Position numbers and translations under genes: made by a program. A model generated the notes under the pieces. The model did not search any database. It had not been told where the DNA came from and saw only the letters and a list, made by a program, of their open reading frames with translations. From Lachnospiraceae bacterium C10 (GTDB lineage Bacteria > Bacillota > Clostridia > Lachnospirales > Lachnospiraceae), in NCBI GenBank assembly GCA_900100095.1, contig FMTN01000020.1:26763-90762 (forward strand): a DNA stretch of 64,000 bases, given 5' to 3'. This document shows, one piece after another, positions 8,298-17,473 of the stretch (position 1 is the first letter of the stretch; each line of letters starts with the position of its first letter).

Positions 8298-9239
8298 TTA
8301 TTCACTTTCACTGTCATCGGAACCCGACTGGGTTTCAAACAGCGCTTTTACAAAATCATCCGGATCAAACTTCTCCAAATCCTCTACCGTCTCGCCCACG
8401 CCAATGTATTTAACCGGAATACCAAGCTCTGACTGGATGGCTACGGCGATTCCGCCCTTTGCGGATCCGTCCATCTTCGTCAGAATAACACCGGTCGCCT
8501 CGGCAGCCTCACGGAATTCCTTTGCCTGAGACAGCGCATTCTGTCCCGTCGTAGCATCCACAACAACAAAGGTCTCTTTATAGGCACCCGGAAATTCGCG
8601 ATCGATAATGCGATTCATCTTTGCCAGCTCATCCATAAGATTTTTCTTGTTATGCAAACGTCCGGCAGTATCGATCAGTAAAACATCTGCCTTCTTCGCC
8701 TTTGCGGAAGCAATGGCATCGAAGACAACGGCAGAAGGATCTGCGCCGTCAATACCACTGACAAGTTCCGCGTCCGCTCTGTCGGCCCACACTTTAAGCT
8801 GTTCTCCTGCTGCAGCACGAAAGGTATCCGCAGCTGCAATGACAACCTTCTTATGCTGGGAGCGGAATTTTGCTGCCAGCTTACCGATGGTGGTCGTCTT
8901 GCCCACGCCATTTACACCAATTACGAAAATAACCGAGGTATGGAACAAAAACTCGTATGCATCATAATCATTGCGCATTCTGGCCCGAATGGAATCAATC
9001 AAAAGCTTACGGCAATCCATCGGATCCTTGATCTTTTGTTTCTTCACCTGCTCCCGCAACTCTTCCAACAATTCCTCGGTGGTACGCACACCGATGTCTC
9101 CCATGATCAATGTCTCTTCCAGTTCTTCATAGAAATCCTCATCGATCACTCCGGATCCAGAAAAAACACTGTCCATGTTCCGGACGAAGGAATCCCTTGT
9201 CTTGGTAAGTCCTTCCTTCAATCTATTAAAAAATCCCAT
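8298..9239 (-). CDS. ftsY: Signal recognition particle receptor FtsY
   Basis: This SRP-type GTPase docks ribosome-nascent-chain-SRP complexes at the membrane. The 313-residue protein has a short N-terminal region with a helical N domain (about 1-95) and a G domain. Visible motifs are G1 GVNGVGKTTT (108-117), DTFRAAAGEQL, DTAGRLHNK and TKMDGSAKGG. The long acidic A domain of E. coli FtsY is absent, as is usual in Firmicutes. It follows smc by 9 bp in a conserved rnc-smc-ftsY unit. No terminator is seen between it and ilvA. Confidence 0.96.
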   Translation of the reverse strand: MGFFNRLKEGLTKTRDSFVRNMDSVFSGSGVIDEDFYEELEETLIMGDIGVRTTEELLEELREQVKKQKIKDPMDCRKLLIDSIRARMRNDYDAYEFLFHTSVIFVIGVNGVGKTTTIGKLAAKFRSQHKKVVIAAADTFRAAAGEQLKVWADRADAELVSGIDGADPSAVVFDAIASAKAKKADVLLIDTAGRLHNKKNLMDELAKMNRIIDREFPGAYKETFVVVDATTGQNALSQAKEFREAAEATGVILTKMDGSAKGGIAVAIQSELGIPVKYIGVGETVEDLEKFDPDDFVKALFETQSGSDDSESE

Positions 9240-9248
9240 ATTCTCTCC

Positions 9249-12200
9249 TTACGCATCCAGCTTGTCTTCTATCAGGTTCACCGATACAAGGGTAGAAATA
9301 CCCTTTTCCTGCATCGTAATTCCATATAATCGATCCGCCGAGTTCATTGTTCCACGTCGGTGCGTAATAACAATAAACTGGGTATTCTTTGTCAGTTTAT
9401 GCAAATACCCTGCAAATCGATCTACGTTCGAATCGTCCAGGGCAGCCTCAATCTCGTCCAGCAAACAGAACGGAGACGGCTTAAGATTCTGAATTGCAAA
9501 TAATAATGCAATCGCCGTAAGAGACTTTTCTCCTCCCGAAAGCTGCATCATGTTCTGAAGCCTCTTTCCCGGCGGCTGGGCAATGATACGGATTCCGGAT
9601 TCCAGAAGATCTTCGCCCTCCATCAGCTCCAGCTTACCATGTCCGCCACCAAACAACTGCTTGAATACCGCATCAAATTCTCTTTGAATATCGGCAAAAC
9701 CGGCCGTGAACTGTTCCCGCATTCCGGTGTCGAGTTCTTCAATCACCGTAATCAGCTTTTCCTTCGTATCCATCAGATCGTCATGCTGCGTTTTTAAGAA
9801 GGTATAACGTTGTGATACTTCCGCATACTCCTCTACCGCATGCACATTGACATCCCCCATCATACGGATGGAATTTTTCAGTTCTTTGATTTCTTTTCTA
9901 AGGGCTGATGCATCGCTTAGGCTCTCATCACGCAATTCCTTTGCCGCATGAAGTGTCAGTTCATACTGCTCCCACATATAACTGTTCAGTCCCATGGAAG
10001 AACTTTCATTTTTCTCCCTAAGACTTTCCAGACGGTAAATCTCTTTTTCAAGACCTGTGATATCAGCAGCAATCTTCTCCTTCTGATCAAAAAATCCCTT
10101 ATGGCTTGTGTTCCATTCCTCTTTCTGCTCCAGGGCTTTCTGGTAGGATGTCTTCAATTCGTCATGGTTCTTGCCTGCTGCCTCAATGGTCTTTTTGATT
10201 TCCTGAATCTGCGCTTTCTTTTCATCCGAACCCTTTTGATTGTCCAGATTCTCCTGATCAAGGGATGCAATGTTCTCCTGATCCTTAGCGATTTCAAGCA
10301 CAATACGTTCCAGATTCTCTTCCACATTTTTGACGCTCGCCTCGATGGAAGCCTCCTGCACCTGAATCTTTGACACATTCTCGCGATTCTGATTCACTAC
10401 ATCAGAAATCTCCGCAAGAATCCTTTGATTGTCTGCAATCTCCTGATTCAACTGCTTTTCTTTTTCATCCAGTTGGCTTAAATCTTCCGCAGCCTTTTTC
10501 TCACCCTCATCGATTTCTCGCAACTGGGTTTCAATATTGTGACTTTCCTCTTCCAGAGAACCGAAGGCCTTCTTGCTTTCCTCCACCTGCTCCTTGCTTC
10601 TTCGAAGTGTCAGACCGGCTGTGTTCTCTTCCAGGCGGGCCTCGGAAAGTGAATGTTCCACTTCCTTTTTATCCTCAGCTAAAAGAGTTCTTGCCGTTTC
10701 CACTTCATCCAGGCGCTTCTTGCATTCTTCCTGCTGCTCTTCCAACTGCGCGATTTCTTCCTTAAGTACATCAAGCTCACGTCCCCGGCCGAGAAGATTG
10801 GAATTGTTCTTAAAGGAACCACCTGTCAATCCACCACCCGGACGAAGATATTCACCCTCGAGTGTTACGATATGTAAGGTATAGTGATAATTTTTTGCCA
10901 GAGCAAGAGCATGATCGATGGTATCTGCCACAATGACGCGTCCCAGCAGAGAGGAGAGGATTCCGTCATAGATTTTATCGTGTGACACAAGTTCATCGGC
11001 AAGACCAATGATGCCCGGCTCTTTCAAAGCCTTTGGATGTGGAAATTCCTCCCTTTTCTTAACAGCTGTAAGCGGAAGGAAGGTTGCACGTCCGTGCCGG
11101 CCTTTTTTAAGGAAACGGATCAACTCCTTTGCACAGGCCTCATCTTCCGTTACGATATTCTGGATATTACCACCCAATGCTGTCTCAATAGCAACTTCGT
11201 ACCTTTTTTCAACATGAATCAGGTCAGCTACAACACCGTGAATCCCATGGATTTCATCCTTTTGCTCCATCACCTTACGGATGGCATGGCCATAGCCTTC
11301 ATAGCGTTCTGCTATATTTCTCAGAGAATCAAGACGCGCTCTCTTCTTGGTCAGTTCCTCCCGGATTCCGGATAACTGATCTTTGGCTTCCTGCCTTTTG
11401 CTTCGCCACTCGAAGTCCTTTTGCTGCATTTCTTCAAGGCTGGCCTTTAAGGTCTTCACCTTCTCTGTGATTTCCAGATACTGTTCATGAGCCGTTTCAA
11501 AGATTCTGGCAAGCTCTTCTTCCCTGGTCTTACGGGATAAAATTCTCTGCGTCAGCTGACTTCTCCGGATGGTGGTCTGCTCTCGCAATGTCTTGTTTCT
11601 CTGCTGACCGGATTTCAGATCCGCCTTTTCATTCAACAACTGGTGCAACAGACGGTTGTCCTTTTCGATGGTGGCATTTGCGCCGGCAATGGTCTCTTCC
11701 ACTTGCCCATAAGACTTCTTTGCCTCCACCAGCTGTTCTCTGATAGCACGAAGTTGTCCTTCGACCTCCTGCTTTTTTTTCTCGTAATCCAGCTTCTGTT
11801 TCTCATGCTCCGCCTTGACGTCTTCAAGACTTTGCTTACGCTGCGCAAGAGAATGCTCCGATTCATCGGCAAAACGAATCTGTTCTTCCAAAAGACGAAT
11901 CTGTCCTTCCAGCTTCTCCTTCTTAAGATCCGTCTCTGACATTTCATTCCGCAGCTGTTCAATCACACCATCGGCCTGCTTGATCTTTTCCTCCAGGGCA
12001 GCAAACTGCTTCTTGATCGTCTCATTCTGAGCATAAACGGCTGTAAGCTGATCTTTGGCAATGCGATACTTTTTCTCGTTCTCTGTATTCTCTTCTTCCA
12101 GACGGGACATGTCCAGAAGGTACATATTGACATCGAGACGTTTTAACGCATCCCTTTTCTTCAAAAATTCCCGTGCTGTTTCGGCCTGTTTTTCCAAAGG

Positions 12201-12809
12201 TCCCACCTGGCGTTCCAGTTCTCCGAGAATATCCCGGATACGCTCCAGATCGTCCTCTTCCTCATGAAGCTTTTTAATGGCTGCGGCTTTGCGCTTTTTA
12301 TATTTTACAATTCCAACCGCTTCATCAAAGAGTTCTCTTCTCTCCTCCGGCTTACCGGACAGAATTCTCTCAATCTGTCCCTGTCCGATGATGGAATAGC
12401 CCTCTTTACCGATTCCCGTGTCATAAAAGAGCTCATTGACATCCTTTAATCGACACTGTACACCATTCATCAGGTATTCACTCTCACCGGAACGGTAAAC
12501 ACGTCGTGCAATCGTAACCTCATTATATTCTACCGGAAGCACATGATCGGAGTTATCCAGTGTAATGGAAACATAAGCATAACTTAACGGTTTACGATTC
12601 TCTGTTCCGGAAAAGATAACATCTGTCATGGCGGCGCCTCGAAGGGATCTGGCACTTTGCTCACCAAGTACCCAGCGGACGGCATCTGCCACATTACTCT
12701 TACCGGAACCGTTCGGTCCAACGATACCTGTAATTCCATTATGAAAATCTAAAACAATCTTATTTGCAAAGGATTTAAACCCATGCAATTCCATGCTTTT
12801 TAAATACAT
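9249..12809 (-). CDS. smc: Chromosome segregation/condensation ATPase SMC
   Basis: This structural-maintenance-of-chromosomes ATPase organises and segregates the nucleoid with ScpA and ScpB, which are not in this window. The 1186-residue protein has an N-terminal Walker A (GPNGSGKSN, about 32-40) and a long coiled coil. The hinge lies at about 515-660, followed by the returning coiled coil. The C-terminal head carries the signature LSGGEKSLTA and Walker B CLLDEIEAALDD. Its length is normal for the family. It starts 8 bp after rnc and ends 9 bp before ftsY, consistent with one transcript. Confidence 0.97.
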   Translation of the reverse strand: MYLKSMELHGFKSFANKIVLDFHNGITGIVGPNGSGKSNVADAVRWVLGEQSARSLRGAAMTDVIFSGTENRKPLSYAYVSITLDNSDHVLPVEYNEVTIARRVYRSGESEYLMNGVQCRLKDVNELFYDTGIGKEGYSIIGQGQIERILSGKPEERRELFDEAVGIVKYKKRKAAAIKKLHEEEDDLERIRDILGELERQVGPLEKQAETAREFLKKRDALKRLDVNMYLLDMSRLEEENTENEKKYRIAKDQLTAVYAQNETIKKQFAALEEKIKQADGVIEQLRNEMSETDLKKEKLEGQIRLLEEQIRFADESEHSLAQRKQSLEDVKAEHEKQKLDYEKKKQEVEGQLRAIREQLVEAKKSYGQVEETIAGANATIEKDNRLLHQLLNEKADLKSGQQRNKTLREQTTIRRSQLTQRILSRKTREEELARIFETAHEQYLEITEKVKTLKASLEEMQQKDFEWRSKRQEAKDQLSGIREELTKKRARLDSLRNIAERYEGYGHAIRKVMEQKDEIHGIHGVVADLIHVEKRYEVAIETALGGNIQNIVTEDEACAKELIRFLKKGRHGRATFLPLTAVKKREEFPHPKALKEPGIIGLADELVSHDKIYDGILSSLLGRVIVADTIDHALALAKNYHYTLHIVTLEGEYLRPGGGLTGGSFKNNSNLLGRGRELDVLKEEIAQLEEQQEECKKRLDEVETARTLLAEDKKEVEHSLSEARLEENTAGLTLRRSKEQVEESKKAFGSLEEESHNIETQLREIDEGEKKAAEDLSQLDEKEKQLNQEIADNQRILAEISDVVNQNRENVSKIQVQEASIEASVKNVEENLERIVLEIAKDQENIASLDQENLDNQKGSDEKKAQIQEIKKTIEAAGKNHDELKTSYQKALEQKEEWNTSHKGFFDQKEKIAADITGLEKEIYRLESLREKNESSSMGLNSYMWEQYELTLHAAKELRDESLSDASALRKEIKELKNSIRMMGDVNVHAVEEYAEVSQRYTFLKTQHDDLMDTKEKLITVIEELDTGMREQFTAGFADIQREFDAVFKQLFGGGHGKLELMEGEDLLESGIRIIAQPPGKRLQNMMQLSGGEKSLTAIALLFAIQNLKPSPFCLLDEIEAALDDSNVDRFAGYLHKLTKNTQFIVITHRRGTMNSADRLYGITMQEKGISTLVSVNLIEDKLDA

Positions 12810-12817
12810 ACTCTACC

Positions 12818-13522
12818 CTAAATAATTTTGGTTGCATCTTCTTGATGCATCGCTGTTAATGCTGCAAAGGCAGCTTCCTGCTCTGCATGCTTCTTCGATG
12901 AAGCTGTTCCTCTGCCAAGAACCTGATCCCCAAGTCTTGCTTCTGACGTATACTGCTTATTATGATCCGGACCGGACTCCTCTACCAGGACATAAGTCAG
13001 CGTCTCCTGATGCTTCGCCTGCACAATCTCCTGAAGAGCGGTCTTACAATCATGATAAAGTTTCTTATGCTCAATATCTGTCAGAACGAACTTCAGAATA
13101 AATTCCCTGGCAGGCTCAATGCCTCCGTCGAGATAAATTGCACCAATCACAGCTTCAAAAGCATCACTTGTCACAGATTTTCTCTCTCTGCCACCGGTCA
13201 TCTCCTCACCTTTTCCCAGAAGAATATATTTCCCCAGTTCAAAGGTCTTTGCACAGTATGCCAGTGTCGGTTCACATACCAGCGATGCACGTAATCTGGA
13301 TAAATCTCCCTCGGAAAGCTGCGGATAATTATGAAATAAAAAGTCACTGGATACCACTTCAAGAACAGCGTCACCCAAAAATTCCAGACGCTCATTATCA
13401 GAAAAAGGTTTCATATGCTTCTCATTGGCATAGGAACTGTGCGTTAATGCGTGAGACAGTAAATGCTCATCCTTAAACTGATATCCAATTCGATCCATTA
13501 ATTCTGTTGTATTAACCCTCAT
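12818..13522 (-). CDS. rnc: Ribonuclease III
   Basis: This double-strand-specific endonuclease processes rRNA precursors and structured mRNAs. The 234-residue protein has the RNase III signature NERLEFLGDAVLE (43-55), with metal-binding Glu47 and Asp51. A C-terminal double-stranded RNA-binding domain (about 160-230) contains the typical AEQEAAFAAL helix. The ATG at 13522 follows GAGGAAGGA. It is separated from acpP by the acpP terminator and repeat B1. No clear promoter was found in that gap, so either the repeat carries one or transcription reads through. Confidence 0.96.
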   Translation of the reverse strand: MRVNTTELMDRIGYQFKDEHLLSHALTHSSYANEKHMKPFSDNERLEFLGDAVLEVVSSDFLFHNYPQLSEGDLSRLRASLVCEPTLAYCAKTFELGKYILLGKGEEMTGGRERKSVTSDAFEAVIGAIYLDGGIEPAREFILKFVLTDIEHKKLYHDCKTALQEIVQAKHQETLTYVLVEESGPDHNKQYTSEARLGDQVLGRGTASSKKHAEQEAAFAALTAMHQEDATKII

Positions 13523-13555
13523 GATATTCCTTCCTCACCTTGTTGCCACCTCGTC

Positions 13556-13691
13556 ATAATCGAGTAGGCTAACTCCTACTCGATTTCAACTCCGTTTCAC
13601 ACCTCAAGGCAGAGCCTTTCGGTGCTCTACAGTCGCCAAAGTCCTCCTTGCAAGCGAGCTTGCAGATAGGACCTTGGCTCGTTGTCATACA
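13556..13691 (-). repeat. Family B repeat, copy B1 (full length)
   Basis: One of three full-length family B copies. Structure: hairpin 1 ATCGAGTAGG/CCTACTCGAT; a middle hairpin with CACC/GGTG enclosing AAGGC/GCCTT; and a nested hairpin CCAA-GTCC/GGAC-TTGG enclosing GCAAGC/GCTTGC. The end (gctcgttgtcatac) directly abuts the A-run that is the U-tract of the acpP terminator. Confidence 0.85.
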
Positions 13692-13722
13692 AAAAGTAGG
13701 AGCTTCGCAAAGCGAAACTCCC
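13692..13722 (-). terminator. Intrinsic terminator of acpP
   Basis: Arms GGAG-TTCGC and GCGAA-CTCC with a 3-base loop are followed on the minus strand by CTACTTTTTG. Repeat B1 starts exactly at the end of the T-run. Confidence 0.75.
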
Positions 13723-13740
13723 GACCGTGCCAAATATGGA

Positions 13741-13980
13741 TTAATCCTCAATTCCCTGCGTCTTCTTGATCATTTCGACTGCATCGCCAACCGTAACGAT
13801 CTTCTCCGCTTCGTCGTTATCAACCTCGATACCAAGCTCTTCTTCCACACCCATAATAATCTGGAATACATCAAGGGAATCTGCTCCGAGGTCATCAATA
13901 AACGTGGTATCCTCTGTGATTTCTTCCGGATCAACGGAAAGAACATCAGCAATAATCTTCTTTAATACATCAAGTTCCAT
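13741..13980 (-). CDS. acpP: Acyl carrier protein
   Basis: This 79-residue acidic carrier of growing acyl chains is used by fatty acid and phospholipid synthesis. The phosphopantetheine attachment serine is Ser35 in GADSLD. It starts 1 bp after the plsX stop, so the two are cotranscribed and probably translationally coupled. This places the acyl donor beside the acyl-phosphate synthase. A terminator and repeat B1 follow, separating it from rnc. Confidence 0.96.
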   Translation of the reverse strand: MELDVLKKIIADVLSVDPEEITEDTTFIDDLGADSLDVFQIIMGVEEELGIEVDNDEAEKIVTVGDAVEMIKKTQGIED

Positions 13981-13981
13981 T

Positions 13982-15004
13982 CTATGCTTCCTCCTTGTTT
14001 TCCTTTGAAAGCTTTTCTAATATTTTGCCATTTATATCTTCCTCATGGAAGGTGACACACTGAAGAAGGGAATTCTTAACCTCTTTGGCCTTACTACTGC
14101 CGTGAACCTTCACAACCAGACCCTTCAAGCCCAAAAGTGGAGCTCCACCATATTCAGATGCATCAAACGCTTTGAGGTTCTTCTTCAATGAAGGAAGAAC
14201 CATTGCTGCTCCAACTTTACTGAGTGCAGATGAGAGCAGACTCTTCTTAAGAACGGAAAGCAGTGTCTTAGACACACCTTCGTACATTTTAAGAATGACA
14301 TTTCCAACAAAGGCCTCTGTGACAATAACATCCACATCCCCGTTCGGAATATCTCTGGCCTCTACGGACCCGACAAAATGAATATCTTCACAGGCCTTAA
14401 GCAACGGGAAGGTTTCCTTGACAAGAGCATTTCCCTTCTCCTCCTCTGCACCGATATTTGCAATACCAACGCTCGGATTCTTCTTACCAAGAACATGCTC
14501 CATGTAAATCGAGCCCATCTTGGCAAAAGCCACAAGATGTTCACTTCTGGCATCAACATTCGCTCCACAGTCAATCAGCAGTGAAACGCCCTTCTTCGTA
14601 GGGATCAACGGTGCAAGTGGCGCCCGCTTCACCCCCGGAAGCTTTCCTATAATAAGCTGTCCTCCTACCAGAACCGCGCCTGTGGAACCGGCCGAAACAA
14701 ATGCATCCGCTTCGCCATTCTTTACAAGATTTAAGGCTACGACAATGGAAGAATCTTTCTTCTTACGAATAGCCGCCACCGGCGGTTCAGCCATCTCGAT
14801 AACCTCGGATGCCTCAACAATCGTAACTCTCTCTCTCTCGGTCTCCGAATACTTTGACAATGCTCTCTCAATCTTGTCAGCCTGGCCAACCAGATACACT
14901 TCCATCTTCCTGCTCTCTTTCAAGGCAAGAATGGTACCGTCTACAATTGCCTCCGGTGCATTATCTCCACCCATCGCGTCAACAGCAATTCTTGTTAAAC
15001 TCAT
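13982..15004 (-). CDS. plsX: Phosphate acyltransferase PlsX
   Basis: This peripheral membrane enzyme turns acyl-ACP into acyl phosphate, the first committed step of phospholipid synthesis in Firmicutes. The family N-terminus IAVDAMGGDNAP is near residue 5, and internal motifs such as ALAPLIPTKKG and DCGANVD are present. The open frame extends 8 codons upstream to a TTG at 15028. The ATG at 15004, giving 340 residues, is chosen because AAAGGAG lies 8 bases before it. The gene has its own promoter candidate and continues directly into acpP. Confidence 0.95.
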   Translation of the reverse strand: MSLTRIAVDAMGGDNAPEAIVDGTILALKESRKMEVYLVGQADKIERALSKYSETERERVTIVEASEVIEMAEPPVAAIRKKKDSSIVVALNLVKNGEADAFVSAGSTGAVLVGGQLIIGKLPGVKRAPLAPLIPTKKGVSLLIDCGANVDARSEHLVAFAKMGSIYMEHVLGKKNPSVGIANIGAEEEKGNALVKETFPLLKACEDIHFVGSVEARDIPNGDVDVIVTEAFVGNVILKMYEGVSKTLLSVLKKSLLSSALSKVGAAMVLPSLKKNLKAFDASEYGGAPLLGLKGLVVKVHGSSKAKEVKNSLLQCVTFHEEDINGKILEKLSKENKEEA

Positions 15005-15048
15005 TTGTCTCACTCCTTTATGTCGCAAGAAAGTTCATGCACTTAGCA

Positions 15049-15077
15049 AATATACTATAACTTTCGTAAAATATCAA
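15049..15077 (-). promoter_or_regulatory. Candidate promoter of plsX-acpP
   Basis: A -35 TTGATA and a -10 TATATT are separated by 17 bases on the minus strand. They lie between repeat B2 and plsX and would drive plsX-acpP separately from yceD-rpmF. Confidence 0.6.
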
Positions 15078-15089
15078 GATAGAGGAACC

Positions 15090-15224
15090 ATAATCGAGTA
15101 GGCTGACTCCTACTCGATTTCAACTCTGTTTCACACCTCAAGGCAAAGCCTTTCGGTGTTCTACAGTCGCCCAAGTCCCCCTCGCAAGCGAGCTTGCAGG
15201 TGGAACTTGGGCTCGTTGTTATAC
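15090..15224 (-). repeat. Family B repeat, copy B2 (full length)
   Basis: Same three-hairpin layout as B1, with several base differences (for example ctgact instead of ctaact in the first loop). The end gctcgttgttatac abuts the A-run of the rpmF terminator. Confidence 0.85.
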
Positions 15225-15252
15225 AAAAAAACCCCTGCCATAGGCAGGGGTT
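15225..15252 (-). terminator. Intrinsic terminator of rpmF
   Basis: A perfect CCCCTGCC/GGCAGGGG stem with a 3-base loop is followed on the minus strand by seven T residues. Repeat B2 begins at the end of this T-run. Confidence 0.92.
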
Positions 15253-15270
15253 CTCATAAAGATGTCAACA

Positions 15271-15450
15271 TTAGTCAACAGCTACGATCTCACGCTTGTT
15301 GTAAGTACCGCAGTTCTTGCACACGCGATGTGGCATCATAAGCTGGCCACACTTAGGGCAAGCTACAAGAGTAGGAGCGCTCATCTTCCAGTTCGCTCTT
15401 CTTCTATCTCTTCTTCCCTTGGAAGACTTATTCTTTGGACAGATTGACAT
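15271..15450 (-). CDS. rpmF: 50S ribosomal protein L32
   Basis: This 59-residue basic ribosomal protein of the large subunit begins MSICPKNKSSKGRR. It carries a zinc-ribbon of four cysteines, CPKC (31-34) and CKNC (44-47), so this is the zinc-binding form of L32. The start ATG at 15450 has AAGGAGG about 7 bases upstream. The stop TAA is at 15271. It follows the YceD gene by 3 bp, the usual yceD-rpmF pairing in bacteria. A strong terminator follows. Confidence 0.95.
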   Translation of the reverse strand: MSICPKNKSSKGRRDRRRANWKMSAPTLVACPKCGQLMMPHRVCKNCGTYNKREIVAVD

Positions 15451-15453
15451 ACG

Positions 15454-15978
15454 TTACACCTCCTTAAACTGATCAAATACATCAAGAAATTTAGCCATTC
15501 GCGGATCTAAAACGGTGCGATCGCAATCACACTCTGTAATATTCCGGTTCTTCCCGCATACCGGGCACAGGCCCTTGCAGTCTGTTCTGCATAAAACCTT
15601 GTCTGGCCAGTGAAGCTGAATCTCATTCATGAGGATTCGGTCCACATCTATTTCCTTTCCCTCTGCAAGATCAGAATTTTCTTCCGGATCCGTTACAATC
15701 ATCTCATCTTTGATTTGAAAAGATTCAGAAATCGTAATGGGAAATTCCACAGATACATCGGATAAACACCGGTCGCATGGAATCATCACAGATACGGTGG
15801 TCTCACCTTTGATAAAAAGATTCGTTCCACCCTCGTTTGATACGAATAGTTCAAACGGCTGTCTGTCACAAATAGGATATGTTGCACCGGTATGAGAAAC
15901 CTCTGTAATCTCAGGGGTTACCTGATATTCTTCTGTCTTACCCTTATGAGCAAGTGTCTTATAAATATCCAATCTCAT
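15454..15978 (-). CDS. YceD family (DUF177) protein
   Basis: This 174-residue protein belongs to the DUF177/YceD family. The family links with rpmF and fatty-acid genes, and with 23S rRNA accumulation in some organisms and plastids. Paired cysteines are visible in PCDRCL (about 68-73) and in the C-terminal CRTDCKGLCPVCGKN (about 129-143), which suggests a metal site. It is the first gene of a two-gene unit with rpmF and has a near-perfect promoter upstream. The biochemical role is not established. Confidence 0.88.
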   Translation of the reverse strand: MRLDIYKTLAHKGKTEEYQVTPEITEVSHTGATYPICDRQPFELFVSNEGGTNLFIKGETTVSVMIPCDRCLSDVSVEFPITISESFQIKDEMIVTDPEENSDLAEGKEIDVDRILMNEIQLHWPDKVLCRTDCKGLCPVCGKNRNITECDCDRTVLDPRMAKFLDVFDQFKEV

Positions 15979-16005
15979 GGCAAACTCCTATCCACAACAA
16001 ATAAC

Positions 16006-16034
16006 ATTATACTTTCGAACACTTGTCTTGTCAA
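16006..16034 (-). promoter_or_regulatory. Consensus sigma-A promoter of yceD-rpmF
   Basis: A perfect TTGACA and a perfect TATAAT are separated by 17 bases on the minus strand, about 30 bases before the yceD start. One of the strongest promoter matches in the window. Confidence 0.88.
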
Positions 16035-16062
16035 CTATTTTTCTTGTCAAATATGTAATCTC

Positions 16063-17253
16063 TTATTTTACAAGTGCAACGGTCTCACGAGCGATGGCAA
16101 GCTCCTCGTTGGTTGGGATTACGTAAGCAGCAACCTTGGAATCTGCAGTAGAGATCTTCTGCTCCTCACCTGCAACCTCATTCGCCTTTGCATCAATGGA
16201 AAGACCCAGGAACTCAAGGTATGCACAAACCTTACCACGAAGGTAACCGTTGTTCTCACCAACTCCGGCTGTGAATGCAATGATGTCAACGCCGTTCATT
16301 GCTGCTGCATAGGCACCTACATACTTTGCTACGCGGTATGCAAACATATCGATGGCAAGAGAAGCCTTCTTATTACCTTCCTTCTCAGCTGCAAGAAGAT
16401 CACGGAAGTCAGAAGAGATCTCAGATACACCAAGGATACCACTCTTCTTATTTAATACGTTCATAGCACCGGCAAAGTCAAGACCCTCTTTCTTTGCGAT
16501 GAATTCAACAGCAGAAGGATCGATATCACCGGAACGTGTTCCCATTACAAGTCCCTCAAGTGGAGAAAGACCCATGGAAGTATCGATGGACTCACCATTT
16601 AAAACTGCACTTACGGAAGCACCGTTTCCAAGGTGACATACAATGATCTTGGAATTCTTAAGATCTGCACCGGCAACTTCTGCAACGCGCTTGCTTACGA
16701 AGCTGTGGCTTGTTCCGTGGAAACCGTACTTACGAACGCCGTACTGCTCATAATACTTATAAGGTACCGCATACATATATGCCTTCTGTGGCATTGTCTG
16801 ATGGAAGGCTGTATCAAAAACACCAACCATTGGTACACCCGGCATAAGATCACGGCAGGCATTGATACCGATAATATTCGCAGGGTTATGAAGAGGAGCA
16901 AGGTCATTACACTCTTCTACTGTCTTAATAACTTCATCTGTAATCAGAGTAGACTTTGTAAACTTCTCTCCACCATGGACAATACGGTGACCAACAGCGC
17001 CGATCTCTGAAAGCTCCTTAAGGCAACCACTCTTAGGATTCACAAGAGCATCAAGAACAAGCTTAACTGCTTCCTTGTGTGTTGGCATAGCCACCTCTGT
17101 AATCTCCTTGTCAGCACCAGCCGGCTGATATACAAGACGACCGTCAAGACCAATACGTTCGCAAAGTCCCTTAGCCAATACCTTCTCAGAGTCTGAGTCA
17201 ATAACCTGATACTTCAGAGAAGAACTACCGCAGTTGATAACTAATACGTTCAT
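16063..17253 (-). CDS. ackA: Acetate kinase
   Basis: This enzyme interconverts acetyl phosphate plus ADP with acetate plus ATP, the last step of fermentative acetate formation. The 396-residue protein shows the N-terminal NCGSSSLKY, GHRIVHGG, and VFDTAFHQTMP with the catalytic Asp. It has normal length. The start has GAGGAAGG nearby. It normally pairs with a phosphotransacetylase gene, but pta is not adjacent here. The gene is read divergently from tmcAL. Confidence 0.97.
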   Translation of the reverse strand: MNVLVINCGSSSLKYQVIDSDSEKVLAKGLCERIGLDGRLVYQPAGADKEITEVAMPTHKEAVKLVLDALVNPKSGCLKELSEIGAVGHRIVHGGEKFTKSTLITDEVIKTVEECNDLAPLHNPANIIGINACRDLMPGVPMVGVFDTAFHQTMPQKAYMYAVPYKYYEQYGVRKYGFHGTSHSFVSKRVAEVAGADLKNSKIIVCHLGNGASVSAVLNGESIDTSMGLSPLEGLVMGTRSGDIDPSAVEFIAKKEGLDFAGAMNVLNKKSGILGVSEISSDFRDLLAAEKEGNKKASLAIDMFAYRVAKYVGAYAAAMNGVDIIAFTAGVGENNGYLRGKVCAYLEFLGLSIDAKANEVAGEEQKISTADSKVAAYVIPTNEELAIARETVALVK

Positions 17254-17326
17254 TTTCTTACCTTCCTCGTCTATTATTTAAACATTATTTACATAAACCA
17301 GCCGAAGCGACGGCTCCGGCGTTTAT

Positions 17327-17354
17327 ATTATACACCCTTTTTCAAAACCTTCAA
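17327..17354 (-). promoter_or_regulatory. Candidate promoter of ackA
   Basis: A -10 TATAAT and a -35 TTGAAG are separated by 16 bases on the minus strand. A small leader hairpin, AGCCG/CGGCT, lies just downstream at about 17300-17316. Confidence 0.5.
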
Positions 17355-17473
17355 CCTCCGCCATCGGTTTAATTCTGATACAATTACATATTCCAAGTCC
17401 CTCAGACAAATCCGCTCAAAATATGATACAGTATCTGTAGTAGCTATACACAAAGCAGAATGGCAGGTCATTT

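Noticed and set aside
13569..13751. Open frames over family B copies B1 and B3 sharing a Cys-rich peptide
   Set aside because: They coincide exactly with the repeat and its hairpins, have no initiation signal, and overlap the acpP or HPr terminator.
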